Assembly: GCA_009760855.2 (NCBI GenBank)
Contig: WPIO01000004.1
Coordinates: 9,861,501-9,921,500 of the forward strand
Reading direction: 5' to 3'
DNA: 60,000 nt
DNA from: Cristatella mucedo
Taxonomy: Eukaryota > Bryozoa > Phylactolaemata > Cristatellidae
The position numbers and the translations under genes were made by a program. Below the pieces are notes generated by a model that saw only the letters and a program-made list of their open reading frames with translations, was not told where the DNA came from and searched no databases. Of this stretch, positions 1 through 11,596 are shown piece after piece. Positions within the stretch are counted from its first letter, which is position 1; each line of letters starts with the position of its first letter.

Positions 1-945
1 GAGCAGTGGAGTAATGTGGCAACTGTGCCGCTCACGACAGACAAGCCTAGCTGCCGAGTTTTGCACCAGCTGTAATCGCCTGATCGCACATGCTGGCAGG
101 CCAGTAAGCAGTGAGTTGCAGAAGTCGAGACGGGATGTCACGAATGCATGGACCAACTTAGATGTGGTATCTTTATCTAAACAAGCCCGAATTTTAGCAA
201 TGTTATGAAGCTGAAAATAGGCAATTTGACTGTGGAGCTGGTATGGTCGTCTAACGAGAGGTCGCTTTGGAATATGACACCTAGATTTCGAGCTGATTCA
301 ACAGGAGATGTGCTGGCAGAGCCAATTTTGAGAGTCAGCCTTTCCAATCTCTGAATCACACTGGGTTTGCCCATAACTAGTAAGGTAGTTTTATCATCGT
401 TTAGTTTTAGAAAATCTGCTGCCATCCATGTGCGGATGTCATCAATGCATGCAGCGAGTTGAGAGAATTTGAGGTGCTCGAAGGCTGGGAGGGATCAAAG
501 CAAAGGTACAACTGAGTGTCATCCGCATAGAAGTGAAAGCCTAGATTGTGCTTGGCAATCACCTCAGCAAGAGGAAGATTATAAACCGTGAAAAGAACCG
601 GACCTAGCATGGAGCCCTGAGGTACTCCATATTTCAGAGGTACTTCAGATGATCTTTGTCCATTTACGTCAATACTCGGGAGTCTCCCACTGATAGGACC
701 TGAACCACTGCAGAGCAGTGCCAGCGATGCCCAGGCGAGATGAGAGGCGCTCTAGAAGAACTTTGTGATCGATGGCATCAAAAGCTGCCGAAAGATCGAG
801 CAAAACAAGCAGAGAGACTCTACCCATGTCTGCATTCATAAGTAGGTCGTTGTATACCCTAAGCAATGCTGACTCTGTGGAGTGATTAGCTCTAAAGCCA
901 GACTGGAACTTACTACTAAGGTGTGAGGTTTCGATATATGAGTTG
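1..945 (-). mobile_element. Non-LTR retrotransposon (LINE family A), reverse-transcriptase fragment
   Basis: The reverse strand encodes most of a LINE reverse transcriptase in broken frames. From right to left one reads a fingers segment with GFRANHSTESALL (about 840-910), the palm motif LDLSAAFDAIDHKVLLERL (about 730-820), the catalytic YADD box in FYADDTQLYLCFD (about 500-560), an FLKLNDDKT segment (about 390-415) and, at 1-200, the C-terminal SRLDFCNSLL-type motif. This order and these motifs are typical of the CR1/L2/Jockey side of non-LTR elements (family knowledge). The element is cut by the left window edge and joined on its 5' side to a family B fragment. Frame breaks between the pieces mean it is dead. 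The exact clade is not resolved. Confidence 0.85.
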
Positions 946-1215
946 TATAGCACACTCACAGCCGAAGTGGCTTTCGGTACACATTCGGTAGCCAACAGGC
1001 TTCATCTCACACAACAAAGAGGAAGTGGGAAGCATAGCCGAGTCACGAGAGCAGTTGAGGTAGTGAGTAGCATGGAAGTAGCAGCTCAGGACCGCTGAAA
1101 AGGATGAGCAGCAGGAGGGTAGTTGTCGTTACGTAAGAATTGTGGAAGCGAGTTCCACAGTCTAGGACCTGCAGAGCTAAAGCTTCTGTCACCAACGGTC
1201 TTTAAGCGAAGGAAT
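945..1215 (-). mobile_element. LINE family B, 3' end fragment
   Basis: The reverse complement matches the C-terminal coding and 3' region of the better preserved copy at 29570-30332. It includes the block encoding [17 protein letters not shown] and the following untranslated part, ending at a GTGAGTGCGCTATAC-like terminus near 945. It abuts the 5' side of the family A fragment, so two different LINEs lie end to end in the same orientation. It is non-functional and 5'-truncated. Confidence 0.75.
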
Positions 1216-2690
1216 GGAACAGTTATCAAAACAAACTTAGCCTCAGCAGCGATTAAGCAGTAAGCTGCTGCTCTTGATAATCAAACACCTGCCTACCGTT
1301 AAGCAAACAGTAGAGCAGTTTTAAAAAGTGAAACACAAAAACCCAGAAAATCCATTTCAGATTTATGGTAGAGGCACTAGACAACCAAGTCGGGCAGCCA
1401 AGGCAGCATTCGAGCACTACTTGCAAGTGCATTCAGCAGAGCATCAGCACCCGATCGAGATGCATCAATTTCCGAAGGATTTTAAGATGATAGGGAAGAC
1501 ACCAAGTACGAGGAATTGCCTGTAGACTACCGACCTAACAAATGAAAGATCAAAGTGTTGCCATTGTAATAACTAGGAAAATCCTAGTCTGGTGCTTTGC
1601 AAAAAAAGTTTCGATATTGATTACAAAGGTAAAATATACATTTAGCCCAAGCCAGTGGATGCTTGTAGCAGCTCGGTTTCGGATTGCCTCGGGTCTCCAT
1701 GACTTTCGATCTAATTCTTCAGATTCCTGGCTACTAAAACCACCGGTTCATCAGACAATCACTATTAAGACTAAAAACCAAGTCCGGCCAAAGCCTAGCT
1801 GGTGACTACAGGCACCTTTCTGCACATCGAAGTAGCACCTATTGACTTAAAAAATTAGCGCAGTAGGAATGCTTTATGCGATGTAAATGCATTAATTGAA
1901 AGTAAAGTCATTGAATGCAGCCTACATAAAAATCGACATCGTCAGTTTAATGCGGATAGCTATGATACTTGTGCCATCCATATAAACAGGACCCCTTAAC
2001 TGCACCACGAAAGGTCCTGCAATGAAATGTTTTATTTCAGCCAACTTGGTCTGCAATTATATATTCCAATACGGGAATGGTTTACCTCCGTGAAACTGGG
2101 GAACGCCAGGAGTCTTTTGCTGTTCAGCCATGTACAGGAAAAATGTGGTCCGGTGCTTTTTCGAGTCTTCCGCTGCTTCAGCATTGCAGTTGGCCGAGGA
2201 CGAAATGCTGCACCTTCCCCAACCATTCAGTGGCCTGCAAAATGGACTGGAAGCAGATGGCAGCATAGTACGACAGCCAAAATATTGTCGTACCTGCTTA
2301 CGGAATGCACCCCACACACAGCTGCTCCTTTGATGGCAGCAGTAATGAATGCCAGGAATAAGCACGAGGAAGTGATCGCTGCTTTTCATTGACAGATGAG
2401 CATGAAGAGCGAGAAGGGCGTCAGAAGCGGACCAAAAAGGCCAATTTCGGCTACGCGCGAGCTTGCAGACGCTGCCAAACACCAGAGTGCATGCAACTGT
2501 AGCAGCAACAATAAGCACGAACAGCTATTCCAGCCCACATACTAATGCCTCAGTAGAAAACCGTCCAAGTGTGAAGTGACTTCGAATGTCACCGGGGCAG
2601 AACAAAAATCTGCTGCATTATCTATGCACAGCATCACATACCGTGCACAGATTGCCCCATCAGCTTACATGATGCTGTGACTAAGGCAAT
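1216..2690. other. Unassigned intergenic DNA with several overlapping open frames
   Basis: No recognisable gene. Open frames of 65 and 87 codons lie at 1328-1525 and 1542-1805 (+). At 2027-2518 open frames overlap on both strands: 121 codons on + (2027-2392) and 153 codons on - (2057-2518). The - frame starts with a hydrophobic stretch (MLIVAATVACTLVFGSV) that resembles a signal peptide. No known domain is visible in any of them, and the overlap means at most one could be real. The region could be a decayed transposon or an exon of an unrecognised gene. Confidence 0.4.
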
Positions 2691-2694
2691 TTTT

Positions 2695-2800
2695 TAGTAA
2701 TAATAATATACCGTTTGTATAGCACCCTAAGAGAACGTTATCTCTATTCAGGCGATTTAAAACTCGTTGTGACAATCAATAATCTAAGGTTACCGATGCA
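2695..2800 (-). mobile_element. LINE-type 3' tail fragment (variant subfamily)
   Basis: An AATAAT tail is followed by the reverse complement of the LINE/SINE-type terminal stem-loop (TATAGCACCCTAAGAGAAC, then ATCTCTATTCAGGCG) and a body beginning AACTCGTTG. The body matches the start of the copy at 38625-38850 better than the main family A body, so it is a subfamily. It is severely 5'-truncated. Confidence 0.6.
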
Positions 2801-2939
2801 CAACAATCGGCAATTAAGAAAATCACAGGCAGGTCACGTTTGCTACAGCTTTCCCTCGGGTCTAGTCGCAAGCTGTGAATGCACGTCCACTAACCGTTGC
2901 ACTAACTGCGCCTGACAGACGTCACATAATGGGCTGATT

Positions 2940-3240
2940 TGTGACAAAAAACTAAAAATATTTGATATAGCACCGTCAGAAAACTCAAAATTCTCTTTCT
3001 AGGCACTATAAATTTGCTGCAAAGGAAGCATGATCTAATAGTTAGTGGTAGCCTGCTCAATGACAATAAGCATAACAGGTTATGGTTGACATGCACACGG
3101 GCCAGCATGCTAATATGGTTTGTGCCAGCATGCACAGTGCCAGCATGCGTAAGCACATAAAGAACGAATCACACGGACTCACTAAATGCTATGATATATA
3201 TGCGTTTTTAGTTTTCTTTTTAAATACGGTCGTCAGGGGA
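2940..3240 (-). mobile_element. LINE family A, 3' end copy
   Basis: Contains the terminal stem-loop region (TCTTTCTAGGCACTATAAATT), then the family A 3' untranslated body with repeated AGCATGC and GTGCCAGCATG motifs and the block ending at AAATACGGTCG. Read on the reverse strand this is the standard 3' end of family A. It faces an oppositely oriented copy at 3245-3590, giving a tails-out inverted pair. Confidence 0.75.
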
Positions 3241-3244
3241 TGTC

Positions 3245-3595
3245 CTGACGCCGTGACGCTGTCTTTTAGCTGTGCCTCGAACCAAGTTCAAATCCTTTCG
3301 GAGACCATGCCTTTACTTCGTATGCTCCCAAAGCCTGGAACTCACTCCCTACAGACCTTAGGACACTCCCTGACCTGACACTTACAAAGAAGCTAAGAGT
3401 GCACCCTTTTTCTTCGCAGCATTTCCTGGGCCCTTGCGATGTTTACTTGGTGTGCTTAAGCGCGCTGACACCGCGTTTATCACCAACCAACCGAGGTGCT
3501 TCCATAGATGCACATGAAAAAGTGCCTAGAAAAAGATTTGGTTCTCTTAGGGCGCCATACCTATGCGCTGTTCTTATTATCATAATTATCTATTG
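3245..3595 (+). mobile_element. LINE family A, 3' end copy
   Basis: The + strand carries the C-terminal coding remnant (GGAGACC...TATGCTCCCAAAGCCTGGAACTC, the [14 protein letters not shown]-type motif with frame damage). The 3' region follows and ends in the stem-loop (AAAGTGCCTAGAAAAAGATT) and a TTATTATCAT tail at about 3570-3590. It is 5'-truncated and dead. Confidence 0.75.
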
Positions 3596-4630
3596 TTTAG
3601 TCACGTCGTTATGTCAGCTCACTATCTGAGCTAATAATAGCACGTATTATTACCAAGTAGGCAAGATGTAGACCGACAAGTCCGAACAGGCGAACTCATG
3701 ACGCGACTTGCTCACATTGATGGTGTGCGCACGCGCGCCTGTGCTATTAATAAACGCATACGGTCGAATGCGGCTCGGAGCTACTGGCAGACAACGGGCC
3801 TTGCCGGTCCACCGGACTACGGCCACCGCCGACACGTCTTCCTGGCTTCACCGAGCACTCGCTGCTACAAACACAAAAAGTGGCTACATACTCGTAAACT
3901 GCACCTATTTTACCGAAAAATTCTCACCGTTTAATCAACGGACTCAGCCATCGTGCACGGAGAATAGCGGAACCAGCTCCGGCCACAGCCATGCTTTCAA
4001 GGACAGTGATGATAATGCATCGTACACGCCAATCCTATTTGATTCTTCGTACAAAATCTATTATTTTTTATTTTATAATTTAAAATATAAATAATATACG
4101 ATGTTTACCTAGTGTTTCTCTTTGCTTCTTGCACTTGTCAATAAACAAGTGTCTGGTTAACCTTTTGACCTCTAACGGAGCCCCAGGCGTAGATTTGGAA
4201 ATCGGATGTGAACGCCCGCTATGGCGTATGTCGGTGGGCGCAGATCTGGGTCGAAGCGATGATCTCGGACTTCATTGATTTTCACACGCCAAAAAATGAA
4301 TTAATTTACCTTTGGGGATTAGATAGAGCTAGCCGTCGCCCATATTAGTGAGCTGGGATGCATGGATTAGGATACGGGTACTATGCTCCAAGAAAACAGA
4401 TCTCCTGTAATGACGTTTACATAGAAAAAAGGTTCTCAAAGCTTTTACATTTTATAAACACGATCAAGTACCGTGGTGGAGGTAAGAAATCCTGTAAAGA
4501 TGGGGGTGGCAGCGGGGCTCAAAATCGAGTAAAATGCAGAAAACAATTGCAAAGTGGCGATAATTAATTTCTCGAGGTGGCTTCGGAGAAACATAGTTAT
4601 ACAGAGTTATAGAGAGCTAGAGATAGAGAG
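3596..4630. other. Intergenic DNA, nothing recognised
   Basis: Two overlapping + frames (3698-3934 and 3708-4094) show no domain. The part after about 4060 is A/T-rich. No splice-supported exon or RNA gene is seen. Confidence 0.5.
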
Positions 4631-4631
4631 G

Positions 4632-4635
<4 letters not shown>

Positions 4636-4722
<87 letters not shown>
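4636..4722. repeat. (GA)n microsatellite
   Basis: An almost perfect dinucleotide GA tract of about 87 bp. The RERERE and SLSLSL open frames across it are products of the repeat and not genes. Confidence 0.98.
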
Positions 4723-4725
<3 letters not shown>

Positions 4726-4849
4726 CCCGGAACTAGGCTGCAATCAGCAAGGGGTGAGCTGGTGTTTGGCTTGCGGTTGTTAGCGTAAGGCAATTTTTGC
4801 CGTCGTCTGGCCCAGTCGGAGGGCTTTGCAGGGATTACTAGCATCGCAG

Positions 4850-5080
4850 TGAATAATAATAATACACTTGATAAGGGACCCTCAGAGAACTCAATCTCTG
4901 TCTAGGTGCTTTACATTTGCCCCAAAGGAAACACGATCGAATGGTGAGTGGTATCATGCTTGATAAACAACATGAATAACATGGTTAGGGGTGACGTGCA
5001 CAGAATCAGCATGCAAGTTTGGTTAGTGGGCAGCATTTACAATGTCAGCACGCATAAGCACATAAAGATTGAATCTAGCT
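4850..5080 (-). mobile_element. LINE family A, 3' end copy
   Basis: An AATAATAATAAT tail leads into the reverse-complement stem-loop (CCCTCAGAGAACTCAATCTC, then TAGGTGC) and about 200 bp of the family A 3' body, including the AACATGGTTAGGGGTGAC block. It is a short 5'-truncated insertion. Confidence 0.85.
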
Positions 5081-5804
5081 CTAAGTGGCAGCTGCAGACT
5101 ATTCTGGGGTGCAGCTTTTAACCACACTGTAAGTGTGTTTCTCAGTCTGAATTTCTACAAAGCCACGGCCGCTAAGTGGCATTTTTCTGTAGCGACCTTG
5201 AAGCCTAAGCTTTTATTACGCACGTATATCACAAGCCAGCCTACTTAGTACTAAGTAACATTTGGAAAACTCGAACTCGTGGTCTTAGGCAAATGCATGT
5301 TAGTGGCTTGCAATCGTTGCACTAGTTGTAACGTTCTCTTTCTCCCAGTCAATTTAGTTACGGTTAACTATTGAGCGAGCGTTTTTGTATAGTGAAAATT
5401 GGTAAGCTGTCCCAGTTTTCTTTTACGTGCACGCAGCTGTTGCTGCTGACCAATAATGACCAACCGTTCGATTTGTTCATGTGATCTTTGGTAGCCCTGC
5501 TTTGTAGAGCCACACATTTTTACATGGGATGCAATCCTAGAAACGGATCGTTTACTAGAGAAGGAGTGAAACAGCAAGACCAGTAGGCTATACAGCAGGA
5601 AATATATATACCAGCAGGCTATATAGCAGGAAAAGAATAATAGAAAATAAAATTCTAACCAAAAAGGTCAATGCTATGAAGCCTTGAGTTCCCTTTCTTC
5701 TGGGTGTCGAAAATGAAATTGTACGAAATTTGCTGCGTATAGTTTGTAGCTAAAGAAAGACCGCGCCGGAAGGAGGTGACATTAATGTCTGAAGCTGGGG
5801 AGAA
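5081..5804. other. Intergenic DNA, nothing recognised
   Basis: A mixed-composition stretch with only a 69-codon reverse frame (5368-5577) lacking any recognisable domain. A short tandem with TATATAGCAGGAAA repeats is seen around 5590-5640. Confidence 0.5.
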
Positions 5805-7000
5805 ATAATAATAATAGTAGTAGTACCAATAATGAATTTGTATAGCACCCTCGGATAACTTAATCCTTTTCAGACACTTTACGCATGCTGTACAAATAGC
5901 ATGACCGTCTGATTGGTGGTAATATGCATGCGCTGTGTCAACTTGCATAATATGGTTAGTGAAAACATGCACAGTATCAGCATAGGTAACCACACAAGAA
6001 AAAATTCACAAAGACCCAGCAAATGCTGGCGGAGCAGGTGCGTTTTTAGCTTCTTTTTAAATTTCAAGCCAGGGGGGTGGCGTGACGTCAGTCGGGAGTG
6101 GGTTCCATGCTTTGGGAGCTTGCAAAATAAAGGCGCGGTCTCCGAAAGATTTGAGCTTGGTTTGAGGCGTAACTAAACAGGTTGCGTCAGGAGAACGGGT
6201 GTGCCTTGCCCTATTAATTCATTGGTATATCGGCATAAGAGAGCTTAATTCAGGTGCAACATATGCACCGCGCTCAAGCCCAAGACCTAGGCCAGACCTC
6301 GATCGGGGCGAGCACCTTAATAACTGGGCCAAATCAGCACGGCAAAAAGCTCTGATAGGTAGGCTGGAGTACGAGATTATGGGGACCTAAATGTGAGTGA
6401 TAAAACCTTCAAATCGATACGCTGCTTTTTGGGGAGCCAGTGAAGGACAGTAAGAGGTGTTGTAATGTGGTATCTGCTACGCTGACGATAGGCACAGCTA
6501 GCTGCAGAGCTTTGCACCAAGTTAAAGCTCCTGGTAGCATAGACCAGTAGACCTGCTAGCAGTGAGCTACAAAAGTCGAGACGCAGTGTCACATATGCAT
6601 TGACTAGTTTGGACGTAGTATTCCTGTCTAAGCAGGCTTGCCATTTTGCAATGTAATATAGCAAACAATATTCCAACTTAACTGTAGAGATGCTATAGTC
6701 ATCTGGCCTAATGGCGAAACAACAGACTGGGCAGTCGTGGCAGTAACTATCTAAAGCAACAGATGTACATTTTGACTAATGAAAGGTTGCTGGGGAACAA
6801 TACATCCAGATTCCGTACAGATGCTACGAGAAATGTGATGCTAGAACAGCCGGATTAGAGCGTTATGCTTTCTAATGCCCAAGTCAAAATAGGTTTTCGC
6901 ATAACTCGTCAGTTGATTTTATCGTCATTCAATTTGAGAAAGTTTGCTGCCACCCACATTCGGATGTCAGAGCAATACACACATCAGGGGAGTTGAGAGT
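5805..7000 (-). mobile_element. LINE family A, long 3' half with nested SINE
   Basis: Reading the reverse strand from 7000 downward: an FLKLNDDK segment (about 6905-6960), then a C-terminal domain in the 6377-6676 frame (LVNAYVTLRLDFCSSLL and VLHWLPKKQRIDLKVL), then the 3' untranslated body. The stem-loop and AATAATAGTAG tail lie near 5805-5880. This is one of the longer family A copies in the window. It is interrupted at about 6212-6345 by a tRNA-derived SINE, so the LINE copy is older than that SINE. Stops and frame breaks show it is inactive. Confidence 0.8.
6212..6345 (-). mobile_element. tRNA-derived SINE (family 1), nested in LINE A
   Basis: On the reverse strand the copy runs from a tRNA-like head (a TTTGGCCCAGTT box-A-like segment, then GCTCAAGC-type box B) through the GGTGCTCGCCCCG spacer to the shared LINE/SINE 3' tail (TAAGAGAGCTTAATTCAG, ending ATTCATTGGTAT). 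It matches the copies at 31005-31140 and 55245-55395 along its length and sits within the LINE A copy at 5805-7000. Confidence 0.75.
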
Positions 7001-10000
7001 GATCGACGTGCTTTAAGGCATAAATCATCGATAAAGAATATGAAGCACTTTCTGAGACGGCTGGCTGCCACAATTCACCACCATGAACAAAGATCGCGTG
7101 AGCGTAAAGGCATCGCGAGCTGTAATGGGTCATTTGGTATAGTTGCAACGATACTCCTCACTTCCGAGTCAAAGCTGACATTACGCTGGCATTCCAAACG
7201 GATAGATGGAGATACCTCATTCACGTAAGACACTTTTAGTGTCATGTTGATGACAGCATTAATGTTGTGTGATGTTAGTTTTGCTAAGTTGCATCAACCG
7301 TCAGGTGAATGCGAAACGCCGAACCCTCTAGTAGGAGAGGCGTATTCTGTCGTTGGTCAATCGGCATGGCCCAGTGCTGAATGCTGGCTCGATGCAATGA
7401 GTGCAGCAACAAGCAGGTAGCCTCGACTACAGCGTCTCTGACTCCCATCCCACCTACCGTTACCAGGGTCTTCGGATCGCTGACGTGGGCTGGACCGAGC
7501 TACCAAGTACGATTAGAAGATTATGCCATCACTATTTTCACAAGTGCAAAGGTTCGCCGTGCTTCTATTTTTTTTTATGTCCACGCTCCTCAAAAACGCT
7601 CACCGCGACAAACACGCGGATCTAGTCCTATCAACAAAGTGGTAGTACTGGGTAATCGCTTTTTCAAAACTGAGCCAACTCTGCCAACGCCGGGCGCGAC
7701 CTGCTTATACCATCTGGGGCTCCGACACCAAGGGTCTCGACTACCAGCGCCGGTTCAGACTGAACAGATAAGCTCACCAGTCTTCTAATTATTCGCAGTT
7801 TTAAAATCGTGGTTAATTAGTCTTGTAAGAATAGTCCCCGGGATACAGCTCGTAGTGAAGTCATCGTTTGAGCAAGGCGAGGTGATTCGTGCGAGCCTTG
7901 CCGCCGCGGCAACCTGAGCACAGCGTATTTCTTATGTGTTTGTCGCTTGCATATCGCAGAGCGGTGATGTGAGTCATTTTAGTCTTTTGAGAATTACAGA
8001 AGCGACGCCAGTGTTATTCAACTTTCTTTCAGCATGCAACTCACCGGCACAGTTTCTCAATGACTTCTCAGCTTCAAGTGAGACTCCGCATGAATTATTT
8101 CGTCTGTTGGTGCGAAACAAACAGCGCCCACTCCCCAGACAGCAGGAGGAGGTGGCTCTATAATCCTTTAGCTCTTTCAATTACAGAAGTTGAAAAGCTG
8201 CAGCTGCAGCAACCTTTAGGCGACAACCTTATAAGCTGCCGGAGAAATAATGCAGCGAACAATATGAGAAGGCTTGAAACAACTTCCAACTGTACATCAC
8301 CAGCAAGCCTGCAGCTTTTTGGGCTCGATGCTCCCACGTAGCCGCTGACTAACAATTTTACACGAGTTGCGTTTTTTTATACAGCTTAAGCAAGGATTTA
8401 TGACATAAGAATAATTACAATTACAACCATTATAATTGAAAAATCTCAAACAGCATCTAGGCAATCGTAAGATTAATGTTTCACGGCAATGCTTAAAATT
8501 TTTCTCTTCGTTACGATGAATCCTGAGAGTTCTAAGAACGATCGCGAATGTGAAATCACACCGTTTTTTCACTAGCGCATCGATATGAAGGGTCTTCACA
8601 GTTGCCAACTCGCTCGCTGTTTTTCTCCACTAACTTTTTTTAAGCATACCAAGGAATGCAAGCCTTCCGGTGGTTAGAACGAACCGGCGATCAGCCGTAG
8701 GATTTTTTTGATCTATACTTACAAAATTGCCAAAATAAGACGCAGAAGTTTCAGAACACCACAATTACGCAGGTGAGGCAAACCTACCGACGATGACCTC
8801 TAAAAACTCAAGCTGAGAAGTGTGTGGCTGCTTTGCTTCGGTCTTACTAGAGCAAGCCCTGGAATTGTATCAACTTATACTTTTTTGTGTGGGGTTCACC
8901 AGAGGCAAGTAGTAGAAAGGGATTGGACAGGCAATGATCCCTTGTGGTCGACCGCAACGGATTTATCGGTAAGATTGGGCTGTCGATCCGCCCCTTTAGA
9001 CTATCTATGATTAGCTGCCTCTGGCAAATTCAACGTGGGCCCACTAATTGACCTAATCCTGGCTGCGCTCATGAGAGTTCATACAAAGCGAAGCCATTTT
9101 TGATGGTTAGTAAAAAGAAAGCAGCAAAGATAGCCACCAACTTGACCTCAGAAGGAATTCCACACCCAATTTCCAGGGTTGCACTTGATCCGCCAATGGC
9201 GTTCGCGTGTTAATTTTTTTTTGTATTCGCAAGTTCATCCGAAACAAATATTCGCTGGACTATGAGCAGGGTTTTTTCGTTGCACCAGACAACCAAGTAA
9301 TATGTCGTAACACTAGAAGTGAGAATGATAATTCGTGGCATGCTCGACGGCTGAATCGGTGTTTTGACGTTGTTAGACCCTCATTAGTTGGTGCGGAGGG
9401 ATATTGAATGCAATTCGTAGGGAACTGAAGCTCGCAAAACGCCCATCAAACGACGCACAGTGCTCGATATCCTGCCTGGCAGTGCAAATAGCAACGCCAT
9501 ATTAGAAAAAAGGTCAAAGGATTACCTGTATGTTGAAGTTGATACGGCTGGTGGCTTTTTCGACAGTCTCGTTTTCAGGCTTTTGGGCAGCAGATTAACC
9601 TTCCTCAGCGCCGTGGCTCCCCGATGGAAGGACGACCTGACCCTTAGAAATCGTCCGCCTCTTGCGGTCACGCTCCTACCTTATATTGAGGCCGGTCGTA
9701 AGTTATACTTATTCAGACATCGGCATAAATCGCACCACTCATGAGCCTTGGCCTTCCGTGGCTACTTCATGATTAATTCTCAATTCATGGTCAGCGGTCG
9801 AGCTCAAAATCTTATAGTCGAGGTTCAGCGGTCAAGCTCACAGCTCATAATAGCGGGACATTGCACTATCCCCTCCTTTAAAAAACGTATCCGTTCTCAG
9901 ACGTCTGGTTGCCCATAGCATCTTAGTGCATGAGACAGCGTCGATTGAGCAGCAATTGACAGACAGAATTCTTCCGGGAGCCGGCGTCGTTGCATCGTCA

Positions 10001-10599
10001 TGCTGCTATCCTAACTAGGGAGGATCACGCGGACATAACGCTGGTGTCAGACGTGAGATCTTGCATCGGCGTTCTTCGAAACCGGAGGTGAGAGTAATAG
10101 CAGCTTATCTATTTTGATATACGTATGCCAAAAATCGCGAGTAACTTTTTGAAGTGGTTCGTAGTTGGGACAGCACTACCGAACAACGGCTGAGTTAGAC
10201 GAAAGATCGATGCTAACTGGTGCCGAAAACAAGACTTTTTGAAATGAACATTTGAAATATGCTGTGTGCATTTCACTAATCTGCCTGTAAATGTCGATGA
10301 GTAACTCAAGCCGAGGAGGAGAGGGTAGTCAGTTGCTGGCAATATAGCCACGAGGATGAAATACCCTGCTAAAGAACGACCTTCATTTCAAAGTCTGCAC
10401 ATCCTTAGCGGCATCAAAAAAATTATTATGACCGCTTACGTTAGCTTTCAATCTCTCAGTACTCCTTGACGTCCAGGAAAAATCTATTAAAGCTAATCGA
10501 CCGACATTCGCCAGAAACCGGAAATTAGATCAGCTCGAGAAGTGAATTCAAGTACAAGTAGATAGTGGCGGAGCCAGCATTTTCAGAAAGAGGCAAGCA
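7001..10599. other. Intergenic DNA, no recognised gene
   Basis: Open frames of 60 to 135 codons occur, the longest at 7381-7788 (+) with overlapping alternatives at 7401-7625, 7936-8163 and 8060-8341. None shows a known domain or paired splice signals that I could confirm. A short imperfect duplication around GGTCAGCGGTCGAGCTC / GGTTCAGCGGTCAAGCTC is seen at 9787-9850. I see no LINE or SINE tail here. Confidence 0.45.
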
Positions 10600-11010
10600 C
10601 TACTGACACCGATAAAAGCAATGGAAATCGCAAGTCTTCTGCTCGACACGTGAGCGGCGGCTGCCTATAGATTGCAAGTATGTGATGGTCTCATCATCCG
10701 TCGCCGTGGCGGTCATTTCTTTCTCAACACGCAACAGCATTGCTTCGTTAGAGTAGTCCGCACGCGTGGCTATTCAAAGGCGTGTCTTGATAAGTTTAAA
10801 TATGGAGAGCGAACTTTCGTCAGCCTCGCCGGTTGACACCGGGAGTGTCAGAATAAGTTGCACCACCTTGTAAAGTAGGTCGTAGCTAGCCTCAGTTCGA
10901 CCGAAATCGGCCTACGCGACTGCACGATCGGGAAGCGTCCAAATGTTGTTCAGTGCCGAGTCCGAATCTATTTCCGCACGAAAGTTGTGAAGCTGCTGTC
11001 GCAGCGATCG
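10600..11010 (-). pseudogene. hAT-type transposase, C-terminal dimerisation domain remnant
   Basis: The reverse strand from about 11010 to 10600 reads RSLRQQLHNFRAEIDSDSA, then WTLPDRAVA, a stop, YDLLYKVVQLILTLPVST and SIFKLIKTRL, a stop, then NEAMLLRVEKEMT and TITYLQSIGSR. The run LxLTLPVST followed by FKLIKTRLR is the hallmark of the C-terminal hAT family dimerisation domain in hAT and domesticated ZMYM/TTF-type proteins (family knowledge). At least two in-frame stops interrupt it, so it is a fossil. Neither terminal inverted repeats nor the upstream RNase-H-like catalytic domain was found. Confidence 0.75.
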
Positions 11011-11596
11011 TATATATCGCCAGGAATAAAGCTGTCGGTGGCTAGCGCCACTGCCCTTCCGAGACCACTGCTACGCGAGTCCCCGACCGCAACGATCGGC
11101 TGACGTTGGTTAGCCTTTTCCATGCTGCCCCCGAGGTGCTAGCGGGCAAGGCGGATGGCGGAACCACGGAGAAGCGTGCGGCGGCGGCCCGACAAAGCAA
11201 CCGCGCGCCGCTAGCGTCCGTCCCCGGCGCTCTCTGGCCGGGAGACTGCCTTGCGGCGTTGTTGAGCGGTTAATCTGCACGCGGCCGCAACTGGGCGCTG
11301 AAAGCGACAGTTTATTGCGAGCCGGCTGGTCGTGGGTTACGCGAAGGGGCGTCACGTACAGGACCTGCCTGTTTAAGCTAAACGGACGCCTGAAATTCTT
11401 GTATAGCAAGCCCTTCCGCATGCCAGGGCTTGAAGTGCTCGCCTTGACGATCGAGAGCCCAAGGTTCGTGCCTCTGTAACCGAGACTGCCGGGACGGTAG
11501 GCTACTTCCCGCCCGCCTGACCGCTACCCTCTGCCAGCTATGCCGCCGCCCGCAGCCACGTCGCCGTTTCGGGTCAAGAGCAAGACGGGCACTGCT
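11011..11596. other. GC-rich intergenic DNA
   Basis: A GC- and CpG-rich stretch with a 103-codon reverse frame (11110-11421) rich in Arg and Pro. This is what random open frames look like in GC-rich DNA. No domain is recognised. Confidence 0.45.

Noticed and set aside
1-945. Viral or retroviral reverse transcriptase
   Set aside because: The palm motifs and domain order are those of non-LTR retrotransposons; no gag, protease, integrase or LTR is present.
4554-4844. Arg-Glu and Ser-Leu repeat frames
   Set aside because: Products of the GA microsatellite; the same applies at 24022-24512.
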